Positions 48,698 to 60,600 of a stretch of 64,000 nt of DNA are shown one piece after another. The stretch is from Synaphobranchus kaupii (Eukaryota > Chordata > Actinopteri > Anguilliformes > Synaphobranchidae), in NCBI GenBank assembly GCA_029718625.1, contig CM056376.1, forward strand, positions 91,520,895 through 91,584,894. The letters run 5' to 3'. The translations under genes were made by a program, and so were the position numbers. How positions within the stretch are numbered: position 1 is the stretch's first letter; every line of letters starts with the position of its first letter. The notes under the pieces are model-generated. The model was given only the letters and a program-made list of their open reading frames with translations, made no database searches and was not told the origin of the DNA.

Positions 48698-51600
48698 GTG
48701 AGGTAGTAATATGGCAGGATGGTAGGAAGCTTTTTTTAAATTACAGTGACAAGGTTTCCATACCCTCAGCTTATTAAAACCCCGCTGATTTCACCTGTTA
48801 TTCCATAACTGAACAAAAGATTTTAAAGAGAACTAAGCGTATAATTAGAAACGAAATTTGCAGCACGTTACACAATTAATTTACAATGAATTTTAATTCA
48901 TTATCTGCATGTGCACTTTACAGGAGCAGGTCTGTTTCCCCTGCTGTAAATCGCACTTTTCACGGTCTTCCTGGGAAAGTGGATCGTTTTAAAGTATTAC
49001 GCTACCAGTAAAACAGGTTGGTCACATTTCCATAAGCAGGACATTATAAAACAAGGGAAAATATGCTGAACCTATGGGTTGCCAACCTGACAGATTTATT
49101 GTATTTAGTGTCATCATTAAGGCAAAGTAACCTTATTTATGTTATTAATCAAAATTAGAATGCAGGTAGCCTAATGAACTTCGGATGAAGCTTGAACATG
49201 AGTTCATTGCATAATCAAACAAAATTCGTTAAACAAAATGTGATTATGCAAAGAACTCATGTAATTTAAAAAAAGGTCACAATTCAGTTAACATGATGAC
49301 ATTTATCTCAATTTTTTAACCATAGTCTATCGAAAAAACCTTATGCACAGCGAGTCCGCTGTAGCCTAGGCTATTTGAAAAACAATAAAAGCAATATTCA
49401 CTGGACAAGGTATTGAACTTTTTTCATTCACAAACCATTCTATTTACTTACAGACCTGTATTGTAATGACATCTGAAGCGCGTTTTCAGAACTCAAATGT
49501 CCGTCTATTGCAGTGCGCGAGTTTTCCATTGAATGACAATTCACGCATTAGGTGCAAATGACAATTTGCGCATTAGGCTTGATATAGGTGTTATCAGCTC
49601 CTTTTTAATGGATAGCCATTGTCCCGTACCATCGCACATCGCCTGGATGTTGATGGAGTGGGCTGAGAGCAATGTAATGTGGCATTGTTTCCCTTCGCTG
49701 AGGGAAAGGTATGTGGACCTATGGAACCTTTTATTGTTATGCATTTTTGATATAGCCTACACAATAATAATATTTCACATTGTGATCTAGATATTTTAGT
49801 CATGCTTGTGCTCACCCCTGTGTGTAACAGACAGGAGGGTACGCGCGTTGTGCACACGCCTATGTAGACGCACTTATATGCGCCGTTAAAATAACATGTA
49901 AACAACTGCGACATGACTTTAGACCAGGTTTGTGGTGGTTCTAGCGCAAGCGCTTTCTGCTGGCTTAAGATAGCCCTACGCCAAAAATAATCCTGGCCAC
50001 TCCTCATCTTAAGATCAACACGCCCAGTTCACTTGCAACGGGCGCAAGAATACAGGGTAGTTAAAGGACGTAAGCGTTAGTGATGGGCAGTTCGGCTCTT
50101 TTTTCTGAGTCGGCTCGTTCCGTACCGTTCGGTTTGAAGAGTCGGATCGGAGTCGGAGTCGCAAGTTTTTGGTACTTTTGGTTAATACAGTAGGCTACCA
50201 TTCGTTTCTTTGATTCTTTCGAACTACCCGAGCCGTGTCTTTTTCTCCCAGCAGGGCGAGCTGGAATTTGAAGCTGTTTCAGACAGCAGAGTCTAGCTGG
50301 TAGCAAATGAAGTTAGTAAACCAGCTTTGACATTTTATTCAGACCTACATATTTTAACCGTTAGGAGTAGTAGCCTAATAATCACTTTGGAATGATCTGG
50401 GGCGATTATCTAATTCACAAAAATGCGTGCAATACTGTTAGATCAAATTAAAATGTATTTGTAAATGATTATAAAACAGATTTGCTGCTGCTCAACCTAG
50501 GTTATAACTAGTGACACGGTTCCCGGCTGTAGTAGAAAGCAGGTAGTGTCAAGAACCAGAGCTGTGGGTAAGCACGATTCCCTCGAACTGTCGAGTCGAC
50601 TCAGACGACTCAGCATAAAGAGACGTTCAAAAATACCGATTCGTTCGCGAACTGCACATCACTAGTAAGCGTTAGGTGTTATAATGAACCTAGCGCCGGG
50701 TGTAAGATAGCAAAGACACTTGCGTTTGGGTTAGCGCCGCTTTGCGCCGGGTGTAAGATAGGGCCCTAAGACAATAAGGCTGTAGACAGAAAGACAGGCA
50801 TGGTAAGGCAGTAAGACAATAAGGTAGTAAGCCAGTAAGCTAGTGAGCCTATAGGGCAGTGAAGCTGTATTTGTAGTGTTCCAGTGATTTTGAGGTTCTC
50901 ACAGAGCACGACAATTTTATTTGCCATGTGGCTACTATGACAAGAATCAGCACCACTCGTAGCCTCTGGGTTTATTGAGAGATAGAACTCTCCCAGTTTT
51001 CAGACTGCAGATAGTAAATATACAGTGAAAGCAATGCTAGGGCTTAGTTTCCTTATTGGGAAAGTATTCCCATTAGCTAATTTATGCTCAGAGGTATGTT
51101 GCCCCATGACATCTCACTGTTAGCAAACCAGCGTTATCTTAATTATCGCTTTGTTTTTAATACTGCCACTTGAACCACTCTAACTGGTGAAACTTCTTGC
51201 TTTCTGAATGCCTTTTTTCAAACACTATTATTAGGAACTGAATCACTGCCATCTGATATATGCCCCTGTACTTTAGGTCATAGTGATTTACTAGTTCAAT
51301 GGGCTAAAAATCCTTGCCTCTCCACATAAACAGACGTGTTGTGAGAGCTCTGGAGCAAAAAGGCGCCATTACATCATTGGTAGGAGATATGCATCGGTAG
51401 TCTTTGAGACAAGTTACATTATGCTTCTTGGAAGGGAAGAGTGGCCCGATAATATATGCATGCAAGTCCTTCACATACTTCCTTCTTTCCTTCATTGCTT
51501 TATGCAGTCATTCATCACTCAATTTCTCCTCCTCTTTTCAGAGTGATCTTGTTCACACCATTGGTGAGAGTGTCGCCCTGGGGGCAGCGGGGGTAGTGTT

Positions 51601-53142
51601 GTGGGGGTCCTCGGATTACGCCAGGTCTCAGGTAGAGAAATCACCGCTACACATGTGACACTTAAGAGCTGAGACTGATAGAGAAAGTGATACTGAGACA
51701 TTCTCAATGCTGGTCATCATGAAACCTGGGCCTGTAGCACGGTCAATCCTGCACCGATCCTGTACATTGTTACACTGTTCTCACTACTGTTTCTCCTTGA
51801 GCCAGTCCGATTTACCGTGCCATCGCTGTGATTGTCATCTACGTACGAGCTGAGCAGGGAGATTTGACTCATCTATTTATGGCTGCAGCCCCATGCCCCA
51901 CTCAAAACAACAGTTAATTTTGTGGGTCCATTCACTTCCTGTTTACAAGAGACACAACAGTTATATATTTAGTGTGACAGCAAATTTGGTGATTGCTGTG
52001 TCAGATGAATGAGAGTGGTTAGAGGTCCCAGAAGACTCAGTTCTCAAGACCTGTAATTAGCTTGATGTATGTGACCGAGCAGTTTGTTATCACTGAAGGA
52101 GTTAGGTCATATATAGACTATGGGGGTAACACAGGCTCACAAAATCTCTGTGCATTGAAGAACAGTATTTTTGCTTCACACAATAAAAATAGTAATTGTC
52201 ATTAATATTGTTGTATACAGTCAGAATTTACCAAGATCATAACAAGACTGTGAAGAGTCCTGTAAAATCACAATTTGGAGTATACACAAATGTTCTATAC
52301 CAGGCATGTAAAATTCCAGTACTGGAAGGCCTCTGTGTCTGCTGCTTTATGGTGTGTTTCAGCACAAGTGATGTATTTCATTCATTGATTGGCTAAAGAC
52401 GCCACACATATTGTTCTCAAGGCCTCAATTGGCTGCTGATTGAAAGGAAACCACAAATACCTGCAGACACTGCGGCCCTCCGGGAATGGAATTTGACACC
52501 CCTATTCTATACAGTGAAGGAGAGTGTCAATAATCTGTTTTGTTACATGCATTATCTGTGTAGAGAATGCAACATTTACACTGTGAAATAAAATTGCCTC
52601 AGTATGTAAGGGGAGAGGTAAGAGCAATGTGATTCAGGTCATATTTAGAGTGGACATGGCTCGAGAGTGATTCTCTCCATCTCTGATTCCAGAGGAACTG
52701 TCTGGCAGTGAAGAAGTACATCGACGGGCCCCTGGGGCATTACATCATCAATGTGACATCAGCAGCCAAGCTGTGCAGCAAGGCGCTATGTAAGAAGAAC
52801 GGGAAGTGTGTACGGAAGAGCCTGGAGTCCGGGGCCTTCCTGCACCTCAACCCCCGCTTCTTCCGCATCCGTAGCAACCTGGGCCCCAAGGGGCCCCGCT
52901 TCCATGTCAGCGGGCACCTCAATAACGATGACATCCTGGATATGAAGCACAAGTTCACCTGCCAGTGCTACCAGGGCTGGACGGGCATCTTCTGTGAGGT
53001 GCCCCAGGCCACGCCCTTGCCCCCGCGGCCCCAGGACAGTCTCCTGACTGACATCCTGGTCATCCTGTCACTCCACTTCTCCTGCCTGTCCGTCATCACC
53101 TTCCTTGGCCTCTGCCTCATCATCAAGTGCCTGATACTATAG
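47762..53142 (+). CDS. Hyaluronidase (glycosyl hydrolase family 56), WASL-linked HYAL4/HYAL6/SPAM1 locus type, complete in three coding exons
   Basis: Exons 47762-48697, 51542-51631 and 52693-53142 join in phase 0 at GT-AG introns to give 491 codons. Hyaluronidases of this family cleave beta-1,4 hexosaminidic bonds of hyaluronan, outside the cell or in acidic vesicles. Residues 1-25 form a signal peptide (MDAICPMLIGWLAVAVCVGV). The catalytic motif GLGVIDWENWRPQW holds the proton donor Glu140 and Asp138. WGFYLFPDCYNYGY and ALGAAGVVLWG carry the conserved substrate-pocket Tyr and Trp. The EGF-like end has Cys 370, 375, 381, 432, 434 and 443. The last 35 residues are hydrophobic, ending CLIIKCLIL, consistent with a GPI signal or membrane anchor. 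Several NXS/T sites are present. Sequence features (TIFYHTRLGYYP, DCYNYGY, ALFPSIYLD) resemble HYAL2, while the WASL neighbour argues for the HYAL4/SPAM1 cluster, so I leave the symbol open. The 90-nt second exon is typical of the family. Confidence 0.95.
49930..50767. mobile_element. Older inverted-repeat-type element hosting the hAT insertion (left end unclear)
   Basis: The sequence on both sides of the hAT element (CTAGCGCAAGCGC, AAGATAGCCCTACGCC on the left; GCGCCGGGTGTAAGATAGGG CCCTAA ending at 50767 on the right) looks like one older repeat with GGGCCCTAA-type end. The left terminus cannot be fixed. Confidence 0.4.
50078..50664. mobile_element. hAT-like non-autonomous element in hyaluronidase intron 1
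   Basis: 587 bp. Inverted ends are TAGTGATGGGCAGTTCG and, on the other strand, TAGTGATGTGCAGTTCG. It is flanked by an exact 8-bp duplication GTAAGCGT (50070-50077 and 50665-50672). No transposase. Confidence 0.9.
51542..51631 (+). CDS. Hyaluronidase exon 2
   Basis: 30 codons between acceptor TTTTCAG and donor GTAGAG: SDLVHTIGESVALGAAGVVL then WGSSDYARSQ. This is the last barrel strand, with the conserved GESxALGAAGxxxWG motif. The size and phase are those of the family. Confidence 0.95.
52301..52504. mobile_element. hAT-like MITE in hyaluronidase intron 2
   Basis: 204 bp with inverted ends CAGGCATGTAAAATTCC and TAGGGGTGTCAAATTCC (other strand). It is flanked by the exact 8-bp duplication TTCTATAC (52293-52300 and 52505-52512). 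It shares the CAAATACCTGCAGA motif with the 17.8-kb MITE. Confidence 0.9.
52693..53142 (+). CDS. Hyaluronidase exon 3 (EGF-like region and hydrophobic tail)
   Basis: Acceptor TTCCAG, then 149 codons and a TAG stop. It contains YIINVTSAAKLCSKALC, KNGKCVRK, FLHLNP, the FTCQCYQGWTGIFCE EGF signature, a proline-rich stalk (TPLPPRPQD) and the terminal hydrophobic segment. Confidence 0.95.
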   Translation, partial: RNCLAVKKYIDGPLGHYIINVTSAAKLCSKALCKKNGKCVRKSLESGAFLHLNPRFFRIRSNLGPKGPRFHVSGHLNNDDILDMKHKFTCQCYQGWTGIFCEVPQATPLPPRPQDSLLTDILVILSLHFSCLSVITFLGLCLIIKCLIL

Positions 53143-53535
53143 GGTGGGGTACATGGAACATGAAAGTTTCAGAGTAGTCAAAGTGCAAACAATGTCTGGC
53201 ATCATACTGTAGAATCCAATAAGGCATTATTATTGTCACAACCACCTACACCACTCAGCTAAAGGGCTCGTTCTGATGGTAGAGTCAACAATTGAAGTAA
53301 CAATGGTTCATGCATCAGTTTTTAAACAGTTCCTTCGTATCAAAACATTTGTGAGGAAACACCAGTCCTCTTATGCATAATCAATGCATACACGTCCATA
53401 AATGCTTTGTGAGGAAGTTCACAACCTGGAAAAAATTGTCCATACTAGGTTATTTCGGACAATTAATCCAAACCCATTAGGTGGCAGGTGAATAACTAGA
53501 AATGGTACCTGTCGGAAGAAATGCATTGCATCGAC

Positions 53536-53541
53536 AATAAA
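53536..53541 (+). terminator. Candidate polyadenylation signal of the hyaluronidase gene
   Basis: The first canonical AATAAA downstream of the stop (53142), about 400 bases into the presumed 3' UTR. Confidence 0.45.
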
Positions 53542-53813
53542 TCTGTGTAAAAACTAAATTTTACAAAAACATTTGTTTTCGTGATTGCCTATTTTAAAAA
53601 TTTTTTGGAAATTTTTTAATTGTAAAGCACTTTATCCACTTTACAAACACTGTAGATCGATGCTTTTGTTAATTTCATGATTTAAAATAATTAAAATTTT
53701 CTCTCATCCCTAGCTAGCCATAGCCAGTAATAAATAGCAAGAAATAATAAATTTTGGTGTTGGTTCTATCAAGAAGCTGTTGGACTTATGAAAAAACATG
53801 ACAGTTTTAACTA

Positions 53814-53827
53814 CTGCCACCTACTGC
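53814..53827 (-). promoter_or_regulatory. Candidate CTCF site
   Basis: On the minus strand GCAGTAGGTGGCAG matches the CTCF core with one deviation. A weaker plus-strand match (CATTAGGTGGCAG) lies near 53475. Confidence 0.4.
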
Positions 53828-54194
53828 AGTACTTGGCACGTAATGTTACCAAATTTTGATGGTGCATTTCCGTATGTGTTCTGAGGCCACGTAGGTCCTC
53901 TGCACTGTGCGATGATGCCACCAACATTTACACATGCATGTGCACCAAATATGTACCGGCCTTAATGGTTTCAGTTTAAGTTGAAATTATTTTGGAACAT
54001 AAGGTATGAATTATATAAAAGTGTTACATAGTCTGTCTGCCCTTAGGAATAATATGGGTATGTCAATAAACGAGAAAGCCACATGTACACTTAGCATGGC
54101 TGGCATGAACACATTCTTCCAAGTGATATTCCAAGTTGTGTGTCCTCAGACTTGAGTTATAAAGTCAAGCAGTGATGATGATAATAATAAATAA

Positions 54195-54303
<109 letters not shown>

Positions 54304-55658
54304 AGAACAAGAACAGAAGAACTTTGTGTTGGCTTGCACTGTCATTGCCAATCCTCATAAGCCCTTTTTCTCATCAGTTCCAACACGCACACTTTAATTA
54401 TAATAATTACTGAACGTGATTTGTTGGGAGACTGTTATGACACCGCGTGCGCGCCGTGGCCCGTCGAAGGAGAAAACAAAATGTGACGTACAGAGCGACT
54501 CTATCTGGGGAGAAGCTGGATATATTAAGGCAGCAGTAATGAGAGCGTGCGCAACAGCTCAATGGTAATTACCACAGAGTGTGGGAAAGGGGGGAGGGTG
54601 TTTTTACAGTCATAATGAAGGAGAGAAAGAGTAATGGATGAGAGAGGGGCTGCGGTCTGCGAACACATATAATGAGTGGGCTGCACACACCGACACTTCT
54701 CGGCTCCCAAATTGTTCCTCATCCTCTAAATTGAGGACAAATTATGGTGTCAACCATTTTGAAGAGAGTCCCAGTTATAGCAAAGCAAAGGTAGGCTAGT
54801 GAACGACGACAGTGTTCAGCAAATGTAGTGTACTGTGCACCTACTATGCTGCTATTATGTCCTACATGAGTATTATGTATTACATGAGTGCCATGATGCA
54901 GCATGTTAATTAAGTGCCAGTAATTATTTGAAAATAAGGTGCTAAGCAGCTACATGTTCTGTATATTATTAAGGGTTAAAGAGAACAGCCATTCTTCAGT
55001 CAGCAAATCATTCTTAATTTTTTTTAGGGAAAAAATGCTGACTGTATATTTGATATGTTTGACACACCTCTGTTTAGTTTAGTTGGTATCTTTTTTCGCC
55101 TCAGCAAGCACTTGAAAATGAATTGCAGCCATTGGTTTCACATTTTCAGTCTCAAGCGCACAGCAGAAATCAGACCTACACAACTCCATGAAGGTATTTC
55201 ATGTTATGTAAGCATTTGTAAGATGATCAGTCGCTGCAGATTAAGGCATTTATTTAGCTTGGTTTCATTTATTGATGTTGAATCTTGATTAAATGGGAGT
55301 AAGAAAACATAGCTGGAAATTTGCGTCTGAGAACGGTCGGGGGCCACCGGATGCACACTTCACAGCCAGCCGAGCGTTTCTGCAAGGTCGACAGATCCTG
55401 TATCGGCTCTTGGTGAAGTATACGCATATTAAAGGAGGCTTGAGGTTTGGTGGGTTAAGAAGGGTCACATTCAATACAAGCACAGATAGTCCTGCTGGAA
55501 GGACATGGGACAGGCGCTCACACAGTGTGAAAAACTGTGTGAAAAACATTTGAGCTCTGCACATTATTCCCATTCCATGTGGGATACATCAAAGGGAATT
55601 TTTCAGAATGGTTAATTACTGGGAAAAGTTACTAGTTAAAGACTCTTTCTCTCTCTCG

Positions 55659-55663
<5 letters not shown>

Positions 55664-55724
<61 letters not shown>
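55664..55724. repeat. (TG)n microsatellite
   Basis: About 60 bases of pure TG preceded by CTCTCT. Confidence 0.97.
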
Positions 55725-55727
<3 letters not shown>

Positions 55728-57835
55728 ACCGAGTGGAGTGTTGTGTACCTGTATAGGCTACACACGTGCGTACACAAGTACGCATGTGTTTATATTGGTG
55801 TGAGATTTTGTGATGAAAATTATGAAATATCATTGTCACCAGAAAGAAAACTTGCATTTGACAGAGAATAACTGTGGAAATTAAGACAAGTTTGCCTTGC
55901 CCACTCAAGTATTTTACAAAGGTCTGAATGCAAATGAATCTAAACAAACTGATAATTAGTTGACTCTTGAAATAGGTTAATTTAAGGCAACCAGCAGCAT
56001 ACAAAGAAAACAGTTTATGAGCATAAAAGCCTCCAAAAACTTCCAAGCAGCTTTGTTTTCTGAAGTGTAGGATAATTTCTAAGTGCTTTAGACCATAAAC
56101 AGACCAGACACACATTTGCCGGGGGAAGCAAAGAGAGGACGGACCAGGTTTCGTCTGCTCGAGGCAACACGAGACTGATGTAATAGAATCTCATCCATGA
56201 TGACCCCCCAAAGTCTCTTTTCGGCAAGCTACCAATTTGGGTTCCCTCACGTAGTCGCCACATAATGGTAGGTTTGGGGAAGCAATGGGATCCTCTCCAT
56301 GCACTATTTCACAGGTACTGTGCTGTGGGGGAAACAAAAAGGCATTGAGAGGAAATTCTTGTTTCTGTCCAGGAAAGACGACTTGCATCAAAGACGTGAC
56401 TGTTGAAAAGGTTTTTTTTTTTAAAAAGATGTTCAACGGTTCATTTGTTATTGATCGCAGTTAAAAATATAAGCTGATTGTATTGGCGTGTTCTTCATTA
56501 GTGTGTCGTTGAATGAGTTTGCCATGTCTCCCTAAGTCGTTTTTAAATGGTAAAACACTGGAAAATGTGTTGATGTTGCTTGACAGCTCAGCGAGTGAAG
56601 TATAATCTCACCTTCCTGACCTCAACCACATTTTCTTCTGGACATTTTATTAAATGACTTAATTTAAACCTTTAACTGAACACTGAATAAGAGGACTGGC
56701 CTCAACAGAGAGTCTATTGTTGCTGTCTTGAAAGAACCTTAATGGCCTATTTACATTGAAAAGGGATGCAGGGCCATGTTCGTGTTAGATGGTGCCATGG
56801 AGTGTTTTCAATTTGCAGTTTTTATCTGGCTATCCTCACACCATCAAATGACCAACAGAATGAACTGTCTGAAAATAAACTACAGGATTAGCCTCCTTTA
56901 TTGAGTCTCACTCCACATTTACAATATTACAATAGAATATCCTGAATAATTCCTGGCAAAACACAAATATATCAAATTTCTCTCATACTTACGTGTATAA
57001 CATAAATTAATGGTTAAGTATTTTAAGTAAATTCATTATATATTAAATATTACATGTGACATAGGGGCAAATGTTGACTGAATTCAGGCTGTAGTCTGGG
57101 AAAATCAATTTACAGATTGTTCTGACCCATCTTATCAGTAAATGCATTTTGGATAGTCTAACCAGGAGGATTCAGGTGGTGCAAATTGGCGACTGTGTAC
57201 TCTTCTCACACCACTAGGCTGTGTTTTAACTTAACTGCTCTATTCTTTATTTACTTAAGACTAGGATGCATGGCTTATCACTCTGCTGCTAAACATGACA
57301 ATAAAATGCATCATATAATTCACAGATGACACCACAGTGGTAGTGGACTCATTAGGAACAATGATAAGGTTGCCTACAGACACGAAGTGTAGATTATAAC
57401 AGCATGTTGCTCTGAGAAAAATATCCAGCTGAATGTAAGACCAAGGAGGCAACTAAAAAATTCTCAGGTGATCACACCAATACTGATGTTCATCAGGAAG
57501 TCTCAACAGTGATTCACTTCTGTAAAATATATTTCCGAGAAAAATTGATATTTAATTGATATTTTCTATTTCTGCAAATGACAAGTAAATAAAGGAAACT
57601 CTAGGATACATTAGATGTTATAGTATTCTGTGAGGGGTAAAGAGGGGGCAGATGGGATGGGGGGACAGCCAGTCCAATTGTCTTTCTCTTTGTTTCTCAT
57701 ATGCTGGCTTTCCTGCTGTGGGTCGCTCTGGTTTTTTATATATTTTATTTGACCTGGAGCTGTTTTCCCTGCATTTCTGTGGTTTCTCTCTGGAGCGCAA
57801 TATTATCCCGTGGCGCCTTCATTTGAACTGGGGGG

Positions 57836-57867
57836 CTGTGTGTGTGTGTGTGTGGGGGGGGGGGGGT
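57836..57867. repeat. (TG)n followed by poly-G
   Basis: A short TG run continuing into thirteen G residues. Confidence 0.9.
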
Positions 57868-58077
57868 AAACATTCCCAGCTACGTATATACACTATTTTG
57901 AGTCCATAAACACCTAGCAACGCTAATCACAACGCGCAGGACGTTACTTCTGTCAACGCTATTTTCCACAACTCAGCCTACAAAGTACTCCTGGATAGTT
58001 AGCACCAGTCAGAGAGCACATATACATACACCCCAAATTCCAGTCCTAATGCCCCCCCCACCCTCACACACACATGC

Positions 58078-58095
58078 ACTCTCTCTCTCTCACAC

Positions 58096-58144
<49 letters not shown>
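58078..58144. repeat. (CT)n-(CA)n microsatellite
   Basis: A CT run changing to about 55 bases of CA with one CG interruption. Confidence 0.95.
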
Positions 58145-58148
<4 letters not shown>

Positions 58149-58884
58149 TCATTGTTTTTTTACTGTACAGGTCATTGAATGTGACCCTGCACTATTGCGA
58201 GTTGCAGCACTGGATCATTTGTACAGATCACTAAAGTGGAAAAAGAAACATTGACTTATACTCTAAGTACAGTACTGTTGTGCTGTTCAGTTAGAGCCAA
58301 GACAGTCAAACATCAAAGTCCGTGAGGCTGTGATCTTTGGAGTGTTTGTGATTCTGAATACTGCTCCATATTTCATTACCTTTGATTACCTACATTCTGA
58401 CAGAGTCCAAAGAAAACAGGGAGACCAGCAGTTACTAATTACAGCCTAATTTTACATGTGCATTTAAAGTAGAAAATAGCTCAGCAGGGGAAAAATAAAC
58501 ATTTGCTTTTAATTTAAGATAAAACAAGTCAAGACTATTTCCAAGGTTTTTACAAAGGCCTGAAAGAATTAGAGTTTTTATCCAGATTCAAAACAAGCCA
58601 TGTCTGACCTTTAGCCTACTCACAATGTTCATATAATGTTGCAATAATGTTATCAGGATGTCGAAGTATTACAGACACATTGTAATAGTGATCCCTCTAA
58701 GCAGGGCTCTTTTATTTTGCTTTAGTAAAAATATTTGGGCCCCAGCATATGGGCTTCTTTCTATTAAATAACATTACAGGGGGAGGGGAAAGACTAAATG
58801 ACTGTTATTCTGAAAAAGAAAACAGCTAGTTTGAGTTCAGCAACAGCTGTAGACCAATTACATGGTTCACTGTATGCAACAGAA

Positions 58885-58894
58885 AACACACACA

Positions 58895-58949
<55 letters not shown>

Positions 58950-58975
58950 GCACGTACGCATACACACACACACAC
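58885..58975. repeat. (CA)n microsatellite with GTACA/CACG interruptions
   Basis: CA repeats with a CGTA interruption at the left and CGCACGCACGTACG near the right. Confidence 0.95.
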
Positions 58976-59934
58976 TTGCAGAAAACTTCAAGCAACACGT
59001 TGCGCACTCCCTGTGCTAATTGTCGCCTTCTCAGTCTATAGTTGACTTCAGCAAACTGAAGCTCTGTAATTTACTTTATGCTCCAGCAAAAACCATTTAG
59101 TAATGAAAACTAACACATTGTCATCATCATCACTGCCATCATATGGGTCGTTCAGTATAGGGGAAAATTTGCCACAGATTTGAATGGCTACTCAAACGCA
59201 AAGAGTGAAAGACGGCAGTCATTTAGTATTGAATTCTATGTGAATGTATGGTAACAGTACATTATTTAAAAAATAACAAAAGCATTAAACATCGTAACTA
59301 GGCTCTAGAGCATAACAACTGTTCTTGATTTTATTGTTGTCCAATTTGACATACAGTATATAGTCATAACAGCCATTACACAATCTCAACACAAACTCTA
59401 CATAGCTGGTTAATATAAAACACCTTAAATGCCAAAGCTGCGGTTTGATGCGGTTTTCATGCGGCTTTAAAGACATTGTTGGCTGATCTGTGTCTAGGGT
59501 AGGAAGGGGGATATGAGGTGACCAAATAAGTTCTGGCATTCATCCACTGTGGTTACCACTGTCTCTGTGGAAAACCCACACCACATCACAGATCATAAAC
59601 AACAGCAAACAGGCCCGTGGAACCAGCTAGCATTACTTCTCTTTCAGAGACGGGTCCAATAACACAGAGATGTTCCGGTGCCGTTCTGTCTCACCCCCTC
59701 CACATTAGAGAAATAACAAGACCTGGTCCACTATCTATTTGCACTCACACAGACAAGACTAACGGAAGGAGAATGTGTAGGGATCCAGTCTTACACCGTT
59801 CATCTGCAATCCATTTTGGGGAATGTAGTTTACTGCTGTTCTGCAGTCTGCGATGTAAACAGTCTGATTATGAAAAACATTTAACATGCATTTCAGAGGA
59901 TCTGGGCAGAATTGCGTAGGGTCTTGGCACAGAG

Positions 59935-59939
59935 TGAGT

Positions 59940-59991
<52 letters not shown>
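59935..59991. repeat. (GA)n microsatellite
   Basis: About 55 bases of GA repeats with one CG interruption. Confidence 0.95.
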
Positions 59992-59993
<2 letters not shown>

Positions 59994-60559
59994 AAGCATG
60001 CCACATTGAAACCAAACTTGGACGTGCTTTACACCATGAGGTTAGGGGATGGTGGTTAACTTGACCAGAGGTCCCCGGGGTCCTCCATTGCTGATGTTAA
60101 CCAAATGCAGTGCTCTTGCTGGAACAGTGTTGCCTCTGCCCCCACTAATAGCCCCTTTTCCCAGCCCTGGATCTGTTGAAGATGAGAGGTATTTTCCTCT
60201 GGTTGGCTACAACATGCCTCCTAATGTTCCGTGAGATGGGGTCAGCATGTATGTTTGGACAATATTGAGCCCACTGGTAGTATATCTTTGTTTTTAGCAT
60301 ATCTTTTCACTCAGGACTGAGCGAGGAATAGATTAAGCCAATAACGGCCATATATGTTTGCAGTGCAGTCATTGATTAAACCAATGAGAGTCCTACATTT
60401 ATTGTAGGTGGGCTACTCATGATATTGCTACTGTAGCAGAAGTATCACGACAGCATGACCACTGCGACTGGCAGTTAGGCATAAACTACAATGTGTTGTC
60501 AATTTCTTTCATGCATCTGAGTGACACAGAGGGCAGCAGAATCTGGGACCGTATTGATT

Positions 60560-60600
60560 GCTAAGTGAATCTATCACAATAAGTGAATCTATCACAATAA
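60560..60600. repeat. Short tandem duplication
   Basis: AAGTGAATCTATCACAAT occurs twice in direct succession. Confidence 0.85.
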
